From Salinicola salarius (lineage in GTDB: Bacteria; Pseudomonadota; Gammaproteobacteria; Pseudomonadales; Halomonadaceae), in contig NZ_PZJT01000006.1 of assembly GCF_003206135.1 (NCBI RefSeq), forward strand, positions 69,250 to 133,249: DNA of 64,000 bases. Reading direction: 5' to 3'. Of the stretch, positions 19,806 to 29,721 are shown piece by piece. The notes below the pieces were generated by a model. The model was not told where the DNA came from. It did not search any database and worked only from the letters and a program-made list of their open reading frames with translations. Within the stretch, counting starts at the first letter, position 1, and every line of letters starts with the position of its first letter. The position numbers were made by a program, and so were the translations under genes.

Positions 19806-20908
19806 GGCAGGCTTTCCTGACGCGGGCTATCGAGTGGGGCGGCAGGTCGGTCGACCCGGCTCGCGGTGAGGATATGGCGTGGATCGAATGCGTCGCGCAG
19901 CCCCTCGCCGATGAATACCAGCAGCGACAGCATTACGCTCAGGGTGACGAAAGCGGTCACGCCGAGCCAGGGCGCCTGCAGGTTGTTCTTGCCCTGGGCG
20001 ACCAGTTCGCCCAGCGACGGCGAGCCCGGTGGCAGCCCGAAGCCGAGGAAATCCAGCGCCGTCAGCGTCGTGATGGCGCCGGTGAACAGAAACGGGATGA
20101 AGGTCAGCGTGGCGACCATCGCGTTGGGGAGCACGTGTCGGCGCATGATCAGATGCGAGGGTAGCCCCATGGCGCGCGCGGCTCTCACGTACTCCAGATT
20201 CCTGGCGCGGAGGAACTCGGCGCGAACGATATCGACCAGGCCCAGCCACGAGAACAGCAGCATGATGCCCAGCAGCCACCAGATGTTGGGTTCGACCAGG
20301 CTGGCCAGGATGATCAGCAGGAACAGGACCGGCAATCCCGACCAGATTTCGATCAGGCGCTGGCCGATCAGGTCGATCTTGCCGCCGAAGTAGCCTTGAA
20401 TGCCGCCGATCACCACGCCGAGGAAGATCGAGCCGAGGGTGAGCGCCAGGGCGAAGGCCACCGACAGCCGAAATCCGTAGAGAACGCGGGCGAAGACGTC
20501 GCGGCCCTGGTCGTCGGTCCCCAGCCAGTGGCGGCTGCCGGGCGGCGAAGGCACCGGCCCCTGCACGTCGCGGTCCAGCGTCTGGTAGGAAAACGGCACC
20601 GGCGGCCACAGCATCCAGCCATTGTCGGCGATCTGCTCGTAGACGACGGGGTCGCGATAGTCCGCGGTCGTCGGTAGGAAACCGCCGAACTCGGTTTCGG
20701 GATAGTCCACCAGCAGCGGCACGTACCAATGGCCGTCGTACTGCATCACGATCGGCTTGTCGTTGGCGACCAGCTCGGCGCCCAGGCTGACGATGAACAG
20801 CAACCCGAAGATCCAGAGCGACCAGACGGCACGTCGGTTGCCGCGAAAGACCTGAAGGCGACGCTGAGTGATTGGCGACAAGCGCCGGCGATGGCTCGAT
20901 GTCATCAC
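19802..20908 (-). CDS. yejE: YejE-type ABC transporter permease
   Basis: 368-residue inner-membrane permease of the peptide/nickel DppC class. It has an N-terminal helix, a large periplasmic segment (about residues 50-150, typical of YejE), then five membrane helices with the EAA-like loop ([20 protein letters not shown]). It overlaps yejB by 4 bp and yejF by 4 bp. Confidence 0.92.
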   Translation of the reverse strand: MMTSSHRRRLSPITQRRLQVFRGNRRAVWSLWIFGLLFIVSLGAELVANDKPIVMQYDGHWYVPLLVDYPETEFGGFLPTTADYRDPVVYEQIADNGWMLWPPVPFSYQTLDRDVQGPVPSPPGSRHWLGTDDQGRDVFARVLYGFRLSVAFALALTLGSIFLGVVIGGIQGYFGGKIDLIGQRLIEIWSGLPVLFLLIILASLVEPNIWWLLGIMLLFSWLGLVDIVRAEFLRARNLEYVRAARAMGLPSHLIMRRHVLPNAMVATLTFIPFLFTGAITTLTALDFLGFGLPPGSPSLGELVAQGKNNLQAPWLGVTAFVTLSVMLSLLVFIGEGLRDAFDPRHILTASRVDRPAAPLDSPRQESLP

Positions 20909-21978
20909 GACTCCCGGGTGCCGAAATCGATGCGTGGGTCGACCCAGACGTAGGTCAGATCCGAGATCAGCTTGAGTACCAGCCCGATCAGGGTATAGAG
21001 GTAGAGCGTGCCGAAGATCAGCGGGTAGTCGCGCTGCATGACGGCCTCGAATCCCAGCAGGCCAAGGCCGTTGAGCGAGAAGATCACCTCGATCAGCAGC
21101 GAGCCGGTGAACAGGATGCCGATCAGCGCCGAGGGCAGGCCGGCGATGATGATCAGCATGGCGTTACGGAACACGTGGCCGTAGAGCACGCGCCGATCCG
21201 AGGCGCCCTTGGCGCGAGCCGTCAGCACGTACTGCTTGTGAATCTCGTCGAGAAAGCTGTTCTTGGTCAGCATGGTGAGGGTGGCGAAGCTGCCGATGGC
21301 CGAGGCGAGGACCGGCAGCGTGATGTGCCAGAAGTAATCCTGGATCTTGCCGAGCAGCGACAGCTCGCTGAAGTTGGAGGACGTCAGCCCGCGCAGCGGG
21401 AACCAGTTCAAGTAACTGCCGCCGGCAAAGACCACGATCAGCAGAATCGCGAACAGGAAGCCGGGGATCGCGTAGCCGACCACCACCGCGCCCGACGACC
21501 AGACATCGAAGGCGCTGCCGTGGCGCAGGGCCTTGCGAATGCCCAGCGGGATCGAGATGAGATAGACCAGCAGTGTCGTCCATAGCCCCAGCGAAATCGA
21601 CACCGGCAGCCGATCCAGTACCAGGTCCAGCACCGGCTGCCCCCGGAACAAACTCTCGCCCAGATCGAACGTGGCATAGTCCTTGAGCATCAGGCCGAAG
21701 CGTTCCCAGGCCGGCTTGTCGAAGCCGTACTCTTCGGTCAGTTGTTGACGCAGTTCCTCGTTGACACCGGCAAGGCGCTGCGCGCTGCCGCCATTATTGC
21801 CGTCGCCGCCACCGCTTTCGAGACCGGTGCTGGCATTGCTGTTCAAACCTTCGAAGCGGGCCATCATCTGGTCGATCGGTCCGCCGGGGGCGGCCTGCAC
21901 GATGATGAAGTTGAGCAGCAGAATCCCCAGCAGGGTGGGAATCATCAGCAGCAGGCGACGAACGATATAGCTGGCCAT
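20905..21978 (-). CDS. yejB: YejB-type ABC transporter permease
   Basis: DppB-class permease that pairs with YejE. It starts [20 protein letters not shown] at the ATG 21978 (357 residues). An in-frame TTG three codons earlier touches the yejA stop but is too close to the GGAG ribosome site. The EAA loop ([20 protein letters not shown]) is present. A Gly/Asn-rich insert ([11 protein letters not shown], about residues 55-66) lies in the first periplasmic loop. Confidence 0.92.
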   Translation of the reverse strand: MASYIVRRLLLMIPTLLGILLLNFIIVQAAPGGPIDQMMARFEGLNSNASTGLESGGGDGNNGGSAQRLAGVNEELRQQLTEEYGFDKPAWERFGLMLKDYATFDLGESLFRGQPVLDLVLDRLPVSISLGLWTTLLVYLISIPLGIRKALRHGSAFDVWSSGAVVVGYAIPGFLFAILLIVVFAGGSYLNWFPLRGLTSSNFSELSLLGKIQDYFWHITLPVLASAIGSFATLTMLTKNSFLDEIHKQYVLTARAKGASDRRVLYGHVFRNAMLIIIAGLPSALIGILFTGSLLIEVIFSLNGLGLLGFEAVMQRDYPLIFGTLYLYTLIGLVLKLISDLTYVWVDPRIDFGTRES

Positions 21979-21987
21979 GGCGGGCAA

Positions 21988-23847
21988 TCACTCCTGGCCG
22001 CGCTGGCGCGCGGTGATGGCCTGGGCGCGGTCGGGATCGACCCACCACACCGTGAAATCGGGCGTATAGCGCGGGAACGGTCGAGGGTAGTCGAACTTGT
22101 CCCAGACGGCGACGCGAGTGCCGTCGAAATTCCATTGCGGCACCACATAGAAGCCCCACCGCAGAACCCGGTCGAGTGCCCGGGAGGCGGCATCCAGCGT
22201 CTCTCGATCGTCCGCCTGGATCAGTTCATCGACCAGAGCGTCCACTACCGGGTCCCGCACGCCCGCCAGGTTGCGGCTCTGGGGGACGTCGGCATAGTCG
22301 CTGGTCCAGAAGTCGCGCTGCTCGTTACCGGGATTGGCCGATTGCGGAAAACTGCCGACGATCATGTCGAACTGGAAGTGGCGCAGGCGGTCGAGGTACT
22401 GGTTGACGTCGACCACGCGGATCTTGCTCTGGATGCCGAGCCGCTCCAGATTGCGTATGAACGGCTGGGTGATGCGCTCCCACTGGCTGTCGTAGAGCAA
22501 AAACTCCAGCGTGAAAGGCTGGCCCGTCTCGAGGTTCACCAGTCTGCCGTCGCGGACGTCGTAGCCGGCCTCGCGCAGCAGTTCGAGCGCCTGACGCAGG
22601 CGCGGACGCAGCGCCTCGGGGCGGGACATCGGCAGGGGCTGGTCGAATACCGCGGCGGGCAGCTGGTCGCGATGGGGTGCGAGCAAGTCAAGCTCGCCGT
22701 CGCTGGGCAACCCGGTTGCGGCCATCTCGGAATTCTGGAAAAAGCTCTCGGTGCGCTGATAGGCCCCGTAGAAGAGATGCTGGTTGAGCCAGTCGAAATC
22801 GAACGCCAGCCCCAGCGCCCGGCGTACACGAGGGTCCGATAGTTTGTCGCGGCGCGTATTGAACACGTAGCCCTGCATTCCTGCCGGCTGGCCATCCGGC
22901 ACGATTACCCGCTGGATCGCGCCGTCCTCGACGGCCGGCGTATCGTAGGCGGTCGCCCAGTTCTTGGCGCTGCTTTCGATGCGCATGTCCAGCGCGCCGG
23001 CGAGAAACGCCTCCAGCGCCACCGATTGATCGCGGAAGTAGTCGTAGACCAGCCGATCGATATTGTAGCGCCCGCGATTGAGCGGCAGATCCCGCCCCCA
23101 GTAGTCGTCGACGCGCCGATAGACGATACGCCGGCCGGGGTCGACTTCGTCGATCTCGTAGGGACCGGAGCCCAGGAGCTTGTCGAGGGTCGGTTTGGTG
23201 AAGTCCTTGTCTTGCCAGTAGTGTTTGGGCAGTACGGGCAACTGCCCCAGGATCAGCGGCAGTTCCCGCGACTGGTTGTTGGAAAAGGTGAAGCGCACGG
23301 TGCGTTCGCTGAGTACCGAAGCCGATTCGACACTGGCGTAGTAGGCGCGATAGAAGGGCGAGCCCTTGTCGCGGAGCAGCCGGAAGCTGTACACGACATC
23401 CTCGGCGGTGACCGGCGTGCCGTCGTGGAAGCGCGCCTCGGGCCGGAGATCGATTTCCATCCAGTGGCGGTCGGGATCGAGCCGGATACCGCCGGCCAGC
23501 AGCCCGTACATGGTGAAAGGCTCGTCGGCGCTGGATTCCATCAGCGTGTCGTAGATCTGGTTGAGGCCGTCGGCAGGCGTGCCCTGGATGATGAAGGGAT
23601 TGGTGGAGTCGAAGCTGCCGTTGGCTGCCCGGCGCAGCGTCCCGCCCTTGGGGGCGGCGGGGTTGGCGTAGGGCAGGTGGTCGAAGTCGGCGGGCAGTGC
23701 CGGATCGTCATAGAGCGCGATGGCATGCACGGTAGGTACGCCAGCGCTCTGCCCCGGCGTTTCTGTCGGCTGGGCGCTGACCGGCGCCGACAGCGGTATG
23801 GTCAGCGCCAGCGCGGCAGCAGCCAGGAGCCATCGGAATCCAGCCAT
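21988..23847 (-). CDS. yejA: YejA-type periplasmic peptide-binding protein
   Basis: Extracytoplasmic solute receptor (SBP_bac_5 class, 619 residues) for the YejBEF importer. A signal peptide covers residues 1-25 (cleavage after PVSA). The conserved LPYANPAAPKGGTLRRA and FHDGTPVTAEDVVYSFRLL segments are diagnostic of YejA/OppA proteins. AAGGAT lies upstream of the ATG. In E. coli the homologous system imports microcin C and some peptides. Confidence 0.92.
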   Translation of the reverse strand: MAGFRWLLAAAALALTIPLSAPVSAQPTETPGQSAGVPTVHAIALYDDPALPADFDHLPYANPAAPKGGTLRRAANGSFDSTNPFIIQGTPADGLNQIYDTLMESSADEPFTMYGLLAGGIRLDPDRHWMEIDLRPEARFHDGTPVTAEDVVYSFRLLRDKGSPFYRAYYASVESASVLSERTVRFTFSNNQSRELPLILGQLPVLPKHYWQDKDFTKPTLDKLLGSGPYEIDEVDPGRRIVYRRVDDYWGRDLPLNRGRYNIDRLVYDYFRDQSVALEAFLAGALDMRIESSAKNWATAYDTPAVEDGAIQRVIVPDGQPAGMQGYVFNTRRDKLSDPRVRRALGLAFDFDWLNQHLFYGAYQRTESFFQNSEMAATGLPSDGELDLLAPHRDQLPAAVFDQPLPMSRPEALRPRLRQALELLREAGYDVRDGRLVNLETGQPFTLEFLLYDSQWERITQPFIRNLERLGIQSKIRVVDVNQYLDRLRHFQFDMIVGSFPQSANPGNEQRDFWTSDYADVPQSRNLAGVRDPVVDALVDELIQADDRETLDAASRALDRVLRWGFYVVPQWNFDGTRVAVWDKFDYPRPFPRYTPDFTVWWVDPDRAQAITARQRGQE

Positions 23848-23904
23848 CTTCGATATCCTTCATCTCGGTGCGAGCGCCCGTGTGGGCGCCAGACGTGGTA
23901 AATC

Positions 23905-23932
23905 GTTGTACCGCTAAACGCTGCCCTGTCAA
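23905..23932 (-). promoter_or_regulatory. Probable sigma-70 promoter of yejABEF
   Basis: On the minus strand TTGACA (23927-23932) and TACAAC (23905-23910) are separated by 16 bp, 58 bp upstream of the yejA start. Confidence 0.5.
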
Positions 23933-23953
23933 AGCGCGATCAAGGGAAAAACG

Positions 23954-25117
23954 CTATCGATGATCGCCGTTCTGCGCCAATGTCGTGGCGGGCACGGAAA
24001 GCGTCTGCCCGATACGGATGATGCTCCCCTTGAGGCCGTTTTCCTGACGGATCTCGCTGACGCTGGCGCCGAAGCGCACGGCAATGGCCGAGAGGGTATC
24101 GCCGCGACGAACTACATAGTGGTTGAGCACTGTGCGTTCCGCAGTGGGCAGCGTCGCCAGGTTGGCGAGAAAACGCTGCTTTGCTGCCGCCGGTACCAGC
24201 AGGCTGGCGTCGTCGCGCGGGCGCGTCGAGGCCCGCTTGAAGCCGGGGTTCAGATCGCGCAGCGTCTGCGGGTCGACGCCGGCGAGGTCCGCTGCCATCG
24301 ACAGCGTCAGCGGACCGCCGGTATCGACCTGGGCGAACTGGGTCTTGTCGGGAATCGAGGGCAGCGCTACACCGTACTGCTCCGGCTCGGCGATCACTGC
24401 CGATAGCGCCAGCAGACGCGGAATGTACGCCATAGTCTCCGCAGGCAGGCGCAGATGCCAGTAGTCGATCGGGTCACCGCGATTGGCCGCGGCGTTCCGA
24501 GCGGCATTCACGGTGCCGGCGCCCGCATTGTAGGCGGCCAGCGACAGCAGCATGTCACCGTCATACCAGCGGTCGGCCTGCTGCTTGATATAGTTCATGG
24601 CGGCGTCGGTGGCGGCGACCACGTCGTGGCGGCCGTCGTACCAGGCCGTGCGCGACAGGCCCATGGCATCACCGGTGCCAGGCATGAACTGCCACAGGCC
24701 CGCTGCCCCGCCCGGATTGGTGGCCGTCGGGTCGTAGCCGCTTTCGATGAAGGGCAGTAGCGCGATCTCGCTGGGCAGTTGATGGGCCTCCAGTCGCCGG
24801 GTGACCCAGCGAAGCCAGGGCTTGGCCTGTTCCGCCACTTGCTCGACGTGTTGCGGGTGCTCGCGATACCACGCCAGCCACTCGGCCACGCGGGGGTTGG
24901 CCGTCTCGTGGGACATCCGGAACCCTTTGCGCAGGCGGTTCCAGACATCGGGCGCTCGACGCTCCTGGAGCACCAGCGAAGACCAGAAGGTACGTTGTGA
25001 AGCGCCGCTTGCGGCCTCCGGCGCCGTTTTTGCCATGGCGGCCACGGGAAGCGCGGACAGCAGCAGGCTACCGGCGAGGCCAACGAAGACATGGCAGCGC
25101 CTCGGTGGGAAATTCAT
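23954..25117 (-). CDS. mltD: MltD-type membrane-bound lytic murein transglycosylase
   Basis: Cleaves the glycan strand of peptidoglycan. 387 residues from the ATG at 25117. A signal sequence comes first (residues about 8-28). The SLT domain has the catalytic Glu125 in FIESGYDP and the GAAGLWQFMPGTG motif. A single C-terminal LysM domain follows (NHYVVRRGDTLSAIAVRFGAS, about 335-380); E. coli MltD has two. The frame is open for another 590 bases upstream, but that part lies antisense to gloB. Confidence 0.92.
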   Translation of the reverse strand: MNFPPRRCHVFVGLAGSLLLSALPVAAMAKTAPEAASGASQRTFWSSLVLQERRAPDVWNRLRKGFRMSHETANPRVAEWLAWYREHPQHVEQVAEQAKPWLRWVTRRLEAHQLPSEIALLPFIESGYDPTATNPGGAAGLWQFMPGTGDAMGLSRTAWYDGRHDVVAATDAAMNYIKQQADRWYDGDMLLSLAAYNAGAGTVNAARNAAANRGDPIDYWHLRLPAETMAYIPRLLALSAVIAEPEQYGVALPSIPDKTQFAQVDTGGPLTLSMAADLAGVDPQTLRDLNPGFKRASTRPRDDASLLVPAAAKQRFLANLATLPTAERTVLNHYVVRRGDTLSAIAVRFGASVSEIRQENGLKGSIIRIGQTLSVPATTLAQNGDHR

Positions 25118-25193
25118 TCGTTCAAGATCCTTGGTAACACGGTCACCGCAGTGGTCAGGTCGACAGCGAATCACGTCGTCTCGCTCTGCGATG

Positions 25194-25961
25194 CTAGAAA
25201 CGATCCTTCCATGCGCGCAGCGTGGCAAAGGCGGCCATGCTGTCATCGACGGGCCCTTGCTCATGCAATGTCTCGCGCAGGCCTGGCTCGTCGACGCGCA
25301 GGAACGGGTTGATCTGGCGTTCGCGGCCCAGCGTGGTCGGCAGCGTGGGCCGATCCAGGTCGCGAGCGGTCTGGCACTCGCGCCGGTAGGCGTCGCGAGC
25401 GGCGTTGTCGGGCTCGGCGGCGGCGGCGAAAGCCAGGTTGGCGAGGGTGTATTCGTGGGCGGCAAACACCAGGGTGTCTTCCGGCAGTGCGTCGAGTTTC
25501 GCCAGCGAGTCCCGCATCTGCTCGGGAGTACCTTCGAACAAGCGCCCGCAACCGCCGGAGAAGAGCGTATCACCGGCAAACAAAAGCCCTGGTGTGCCGG
25601 GCGCATGGAAGGCGATATGATCCAGAGTGTGGCCGGGGACGGCGTAGACTTCGAAGCGGCGCCCCAGCACGCGACATTCGTCACCTTCGCCGACGCGATG
25701 GTCAATGCCGGAGATGGCGTCGTTGGCGGGGCCGTAGACCGTGGGAGCGTAGCGCTCGATCAGCGCCTGCAACCCGCCCGTGTGATCCTGATGGTGGTGG
25801 GTGATCAGGATGGTGTCGAGCGTCAGATTTTCCTGTTCCAGCCAGGCTATGACGGGTTTGGCATCACCGGGGTCGACGACAGCGACGCGCTCCTGCGAGT
25901 CCTGGCGCAGCAGCCAGATGTAGTTGTCCTGGAACGCGGGAATCGGCTTCACGGTCAACAT
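25194..25961 (-). CDS. gloB: GloB, hydroxyacylglutathione hydrolase (glyoxalase II)
   Basis: Hydrolyses S-D-lactoylglutathione to D-lactate and glutathione, the second step of methylglyoxal detoxification. 255 residues from the ATG at 25961, which has GGAGAAG upstream. The binuclear metal motif THHHQDH is at residues 54-60, and the later ligand segments GHTLDHIAF and FAAHEYTLANL are present. It is divergent from yafS and upstream of mltD, the same neighbourhood as in E. coli. Confidence 0.95.
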   Translation of the reverse strand: MLTVKPIPAFQDNYIWLLRQDSQERVAVVDPGDAKPVIAWLEQENLTLDTILITHHHQDHTGGLQALIERYAPTVYGPANDAISGIDHRVGEGDECRVLGRRFEVYAVPGHTLDHIAFHAPGTPGLLFAGDTLFSGGCGRLFEGTPEQMRDSLAKLDALPEDTLVFAAHEYTLANLAFAAAAEPDNAARDAYRRECQTARDLDRPTLPTTLGRERQINPFLRVDEPGLRETLHEQGPVDDSMAAFATLRAWKDRF

Positions 25962-26126
25962 GTGGCATTCTTCTCCGGCAGGTTCGTCTGTGGATTCGGG
26001 TATCGAGGGTCGAGCCGTTGGTCTGACCCCGTGCAGCACGCGCGGGTTCCCGCAAGCCTTCACGCCGTCAGGTTCAGCGGCGAGCTGCCGTCCAAAAAGC
26101 GATAACCTTGGGGAGTAAAGCCGTCC

Positions 26127-26999
26127 GTGTCAATCTCGCCGCCGGATCAAAGCCTGCAGGCAGCCGTCCGCCAGGGACGCCGGTTCTGGGCATCGCCGCC
26201 CGGACAGGCGTTGTGGCGCGCCGAGCGCGCCTGTCTCGGGCCGCATTGCGAGCAGCATCGCGGCATGGTGAGCCTGCAACTGGGCATGGCGCCGCTGATG
26301 AGCGACATGTGTCCGATTCGCCATTCGCTCGATTGGGCGCCTTCCACCGAACTCGTTCGCACCGAGAACTGTCTGGTCTGCCTGCCCGGCAGCCTGCCGC
26401 TCGCCGACGATAGTGTCGATCTGGTGTTGCTGCATCACCTGCTGGAGGCCGTGGATCAACCTCACCACGTTCTGCAGGAAGCGGCACGCGTGACGCGCGG
26501 CGACGGTCGCCTGGTGATATTCGGCTGGCATCCCTTCGGACCGACCGGCCTTCGTCGGCGCTATCACCCCGCGCCGTGGCAGCACCAGTGGCGAACGCCA
26601 GCGCGCCTGCGGGACTGGCTGACGTTTGTCGATTTCGAGATCGAGCGGGTAGACTATTGCGGTTTCCGGTTGCCCGGCCGTGCGCTGGGCAGCGATCGTC
26701 TGGAGACGCTCGGGCGCCGCTACAATCTGCCGCTGTCCTCGGCCTACCTGGTGGTGGCAAGCCGGCGCAGTGTCCCGGTCCAGCCGATCAAGCTGCGCGA
26801 CCCGGTACTCGGTGGCGGCAAGTCAGGGGCCTGGCTGGGGCTGGCCAGGGAGACCCGGCCGACCGGTCATCACGGTTGCCAGAAATCGTATCGCACGCCG
26901 ATACAGGCCGCAGGCTGCATGGCGGTCGACGCTGCGGCGCCGGGAACGGAAGGCGAGTCGTGTCGCTCGTCGAAACGTGAGTCTCTCGTCGAAACGTGA
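26127..26999 (+). CDS. yafS: YafS-type SAM-dependent methyltransferase
   Basis: Class I methyltransferase-fold protein of 290 residues. The SAM-binding part is short, and the post-I motif LPLADDSVDLVLLHHLLEAV is clear. GDGRLVIFGWHPFGPTGLRRR is typical of the YafS group next to gloB and rnhA. The substrate is unknown. The start is a GTG with GGGGAG upstream. The last 38 bp are a 19-bp tandem duplication, so the reading frame closes only in the second copy and the C-terminal residues of this protein are probably recent. Confidence 0.75.
   Translation: MSISPPDQSLQAAVRQGRRFWASPPGQALWRAERACLGPHCEQHRGMVSLQLGMAPLMSDMCPIRHSLDWAPSTELVRTENCLVCLPGSLPLADDSVDLVLLHHLLEAVDQPHHVLQEAARVTRGDGRLVIFGWHPFGPTGLRRRYHPAPWQHQWRTPARLRDWLTFVDFEIERVDYCGFRLPGRALGSDRLETLGRRYNLPLSSAYLVVASRRSVPVQPIKLRDPVLGGGKSGAWLGLARETRPTGHHGCQKSYRTPIQAAGCMAVDAAAPGTEGESCRSSKRESLVET
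26962..26999. repeat. 19-bp tandem duplication at the end of yafS
   Basis: Copies 26962-26980 and 26981-26999 differ at one base. Each ends in TGA, but only the second TGA is in the yafS frame because 19 is not a multiple of three. Confidence 0.93.
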
Positions 27000-27085
27000 C
27001 CACGCCGAGCGCCGGGATCAAGCGTCCGCCAGATCCCCGCAGACGATGCCTGACCTCAACGACCGCCTGTCATCATCGACAGCCC

Positions 27086-27138
27086 GTTTCACCAGAAGAT
27101 CAGAAGCCTCATTACCAGAAGCGTCATCACCAGAAGAG
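27086..27138. repeat. Degenerate 15-bp repeat upstream of rnhA
   Basis: Three related 15-bp units (27086-27100, 27109-27123, 27124-27138), each containing ACCAGAAG, fill much of the gap between yafS and rnhA. The last copy supplies the rnhA ribosome site. Confidence 0.7.
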
Positions 27139-27146
27139 AGTCCGTC

Positions 27147-27635
27147 TTGCCCGCTCCGAATTCCGAATCGCCGACGATGCCCGCCGTGACCATCTATACC
27201 GACGGAGGTTGCCGCGGCAATCCCGGCCCCGGCGGCTGGGGGGCGTTGCTGGTCTCCGGTCGGCACGAGAAGCCGATGAAGGGCGGCGAGGCCGAAACCA
27301 CCAACAATCGCATGGAACTGATGGCGGCGATCCAGGCCCTGCGTGCGCTGGACCGCCCCTGTCGCGTCGCTCTGTGGACGGATTCCCAGTACGTTCGCAA
27401 GGGCATCACCGAATGGATACACGGCTGGCAGAAACGCGGCTGGAAGACCGCGGCCAAGCAGCCGGTCAAGAATGCGGAACTCTGGCGGGAACTGCTTGCC
27501 GAAACGCAGCGCCACGCCATCGAATGGCACTGGGTCAAGGGCCACAGCGGCCATGAGGGAAACGAGGCCGCCGACCGGCTGGTCAACGAGGCGATCGACG
27601 AAGTCATCGCGAAGCGTCGGTCTTCGGCACGATAA
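27147..27635 (+). CDS. rnhA: Ribonuclease HI
   Basis: Cuts the RNA strand of RNA-DNA hybrids. 162 residues from a TTG at 27147 that has AGAAGAGAG correctly spaced upstream; the ATG at 27177 has no ribosome site. The four catalytic acids are present: Asp19 ([11 protein letters not shown]), Glu57 (NNRMEL), Asp79 (WTDSQYV) and Asp143 (NEAADRL). It lies between yafS and dnaQ, a widely conserved order. Confidence 0.96.
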   Translation: MPAPNSESPTMPAVTIYTDGGCRGNPGPGGWGALLVSGRHEKPMKGGEAETTNNRMELMAAIQALRALDRPCRVALWTDSQYVRKGITEWIHGWQKRGWKTAAKQPVKNAELWRELLAETQRHAIEWHWVKGHSGHEGNEAADRLVNEAIDEVIAKRRSSAR

Positions 27636-27728
27636 TCCGGTTTTTCATGCGGCGGTCCGAACACCAGAAGTCGTGATCCTGTCGTCAAAACACGAATGAC
27701 TGCCGTCAGGCACAAGCGAGGAAAACGT

Positions 27729-28478
27729 ATGCGCCAGATCGTCATGGATACGGAAACCACTGGTATCGACCCGCGAGAAGGCCATCGCATCATCGAGATC
27801 GGCGGTATCGAACTGGTCAACCGCCGGTTTACCGGGCGCACCTATCATCAGTACGTCAATCCGGAGCGGGACATCGAGGCGGAAGCCGTCGAGATCCACG
27901 GCATCACCAATGAACGAGTCGCCAACGAGCCGGTGTTTGCCCAGATCGCCGATGAGCTTTGGGAGTTCATGCGCGGCGCGCAGCTGGTCATTCACAATGC
28001 GCCGTTCGACGTCGGCTTCTTCGATCATGAATTCAAGCTGCTGAACGCTGTGCGTGGCGAGCCAGTGCTGGGCCCCGTGGCCGAGCATTGCAGCGTGCTG
28101 GATACGCTGAAGATGGCGCGGGAGATGCATCCGGGACAGCGCAACAGTCTCGATGCGCTGTGCAAGCGTTACGACATCGACAACGGCCAGCGCGTACTGC
28201 ACGGAGCGCTGCTGGACTCCGAGATCCTGGCCGAGGTTTACCTGGCCATGACCGGGGGCCAGACCGCACTGTCACTCGCCGGCAATGACGAGGGCGACGG
28301 CCGCGAACCTGGTGCTGCCAGCGGCGTGCGTCGGGTCGAGCGAAACGGCATGCCGCTGACGGTGCTCAAGCCGAGCGAAGCCGAGTGGCAGGCCCATCAG
28401 CAACGGCTCGAGCAGATCCGCCAGTCGGCCGGGCAATGCCAATGGGATGCCCTGGAAATGCCGGAGGCTCAGCACTGA
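27729..28478 (+). CDS. dnaQ: DnaQ, DNA polymerase III epsilon subunit
   Basis: 3'-5' proofreading exonuclease of the replicative polymerase. 249 residues from the ATG at 27729 (GAGGAAAAC upstream). The DEDDh exonuclease motifs are visible: Asp7 and Glu9 in MDTETTG, HNAPFDVGFFDHEF, and the final His/Asp region HGALLDSEILAEVY. The C-terminal tail is the alpha-binding segment. Its stop overlaps the nudC start by one base (TGATG). Confidence 0.96.
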   Translation: MRQIVMDTETTGIDPREGHRIIEIGGIELVNRRFTGRTYHQYVNPERDIEAEAVEIHGITNERVANEPVFAQIADELWEFMRGAQLVIHNAPFDVGFFDHEFKLLNAVRGEPVLGPVAEHCSVLDTLKMAREMHPGQRNSLDALCKRYDIDNGQRVLHGALLDSEILAEVYLAMTGGQTALSLAGNDEGDGREPGAASGVRRVERNGMPLTVLKPSEAEWQAHQQRLEQIRQSAGQCQWDALEMPEAQH

Positions 28479-29248
28479 TGTTACACCGCGAAATACCGCC
28501 GGCCGATGTCGTCGGCGGCTGGTTGCTGCGCATGGGCGAGAGCGGAGTCGCGCCGGCTGAATCCGGCAGCATGCTCGTCTACTGCGAACGATGGCCCGAA
28601 CAGGCGCTGCGGCTGGGATACTGGCACGGCGAGCCGGTGGCCGTGGTTGTCGAGACGGACGGCGATGACTGGCCACCGTTTCGCGACTGGCTGGCACAGG
28701 CGTCGGCCTCCGAAAGCGAACTGCTGGCGACCGCGCTGCAGGTCACCCATTGGGAGCAGGATCACCGCTTCTGTGGCCGTTGCGGTCACGCTACGCGGCG
28801 GCTGTCCCACGAGTTTGCCATGCAGTGCGACAACTGCGGCCTGCGCGGCTATCCCCGTATTTCGCCTTGCATCATCACGCTGGTGACGCACGGCAGAGAC
28901 ATGCTGCTGGCGCGAAGCCCGCGCTTTCCACCGCAGCGCTACTCGACGCTGGCGGGCTTCATCGAACCCGGAGAGTCGGTGGAAGCGGCCGTGCGGCGGG
29001 AAGTGATGGAAGAGGTCGGCGTCGAGGTAGGGCGGGTAAGTTTCTTCAAGAGCCAGTCCTGGCCGTTCCCGCATTCGCTGATGATGGGATTCTTCGCCGA
29101 GGCGGCCAGCCGGCGGATACGGATCGACGGCGAGGAGATCGTCGATGCGGCCTGGTTCACCCCGGAAAAACCGCCTCAACTGCCGCCAACCTACTCGATT
29201 TCGCGGCAGTTGATCGAGACACATCGCAAGGCGGTCGCAATACGCTGA
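28478..29248 (+). CDS. nudC: NudC, NAD(H) pyrophosphatase / RNA NAD-decapping enzyme
   Basis: Nudix hydrolase that splits NADH and removes NAD caps from RNA. 256 residues from the ATG at 28478. A four-cysteine zinc ribbon (Cys99, 102, 117, 120 in CGRCG and CDNCG) precedes the Nudix box at about 160-182 (GFIEPGESVEAAVRREVMEE). The SQSWPFPHS motif that marks NudC follows. Its start codon overlaps the dnaQ stop, so translation is likely coupled. Confidence 0.95.
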   Translation: MLHREIPPADVVGGWLLRMGESGVAPAESGSMLVYCERWPEQALRLGYWHGEPVAVVVETDGDDWPPFRDWLAQASASESELLATALQVTHWEQDHRFCGRCGHATRRLSHEFAMQCDNCGLRGYPRISPCIITLVTHGRDMLLARSPRFPPQRYSTLAGFIEPGESVEAAVRREVMEEVGVEVGRVSFFKSQSWPFPHSLMMGFFAEAASRRIRIDGEEIVDAAWFTPEKPPQLPPTYSISRQLIETHRKAVAIR

Positions 29249-29258
29249 ATGTGTCGGT

Positions 29259-29579
29259 TCAGACGGAGGATTTACCGAACAGCTTGGGAAGCCGGCTGGC
29301 AAGACCGATATCTCCCTTGACCTTTACTTTGCCGGTCAGCAGGGCCTGCATGGCGTTGAGTTCCTTTCTCACCAGCTTCATGAGTGTCGTGGTATCGCTC
29401 GAGATGGTGACGCTGGGTTCGGGATGACGGCCCGCCTGGATATCGAGCGAGCCCTGATCGATCGTCATGTAGTAGTCATCGACATCATCGAGATCGAACT
29501 GATAGATGGCCGAGACCGACTCGGCGGCATTGGTATCGAACCGGGCACGAAGTTTGGCGATCAATTGTTCGTCATCCAT
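29259..29579 (-). CDS. SCP2 sterol-binding-domain protein
   Basis: 106-residue cytoplasmic protein that is one SCP2 domain (IYQFDLDDVDDYYMTID, PSVTISSDTTTLMKLV, GKVKVKGDIGLASRL). Such proteins bind lipids in a hydrophobic tunnel; the bacterial ligand is unknown. GGAG lies 9 bases upstream of the ATG at 29579. It converges on nudC with only 10 bp between stops and is divergent from sohB. Confidence 0.85.
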   Translation of the reverse strand: MDDEQLIAKLRARFDTNAAESVSAIYQFDLDDVDDYYMTIDQGSLDIQAGRHPEPSVTISSDTTTLMKLVRKELNAMQALLTGKVKVKGDIGLASRLPKLFGKSSV

Positions 29580-29721
29580 GAGGGCGTCTCCTGCAGCGAA
29601 AGCGCTAAGCAAATCATCGCCGGTAGTACCATGCAAGCGGCGGAAGCGGGGAACGCGATTTTCTTCGATGCCTCCGTCGAGAGCAGTGAATGTTCAGAAT
29701 GGCTAGAACAAGGAGTATGAC

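Noticed and set aside
25118..25705. Upstream extension of mltD
   Set aside because: It lies over gloB in another frame, has no signal peptide, and a good MltD start with signal sequence exists at 25117.
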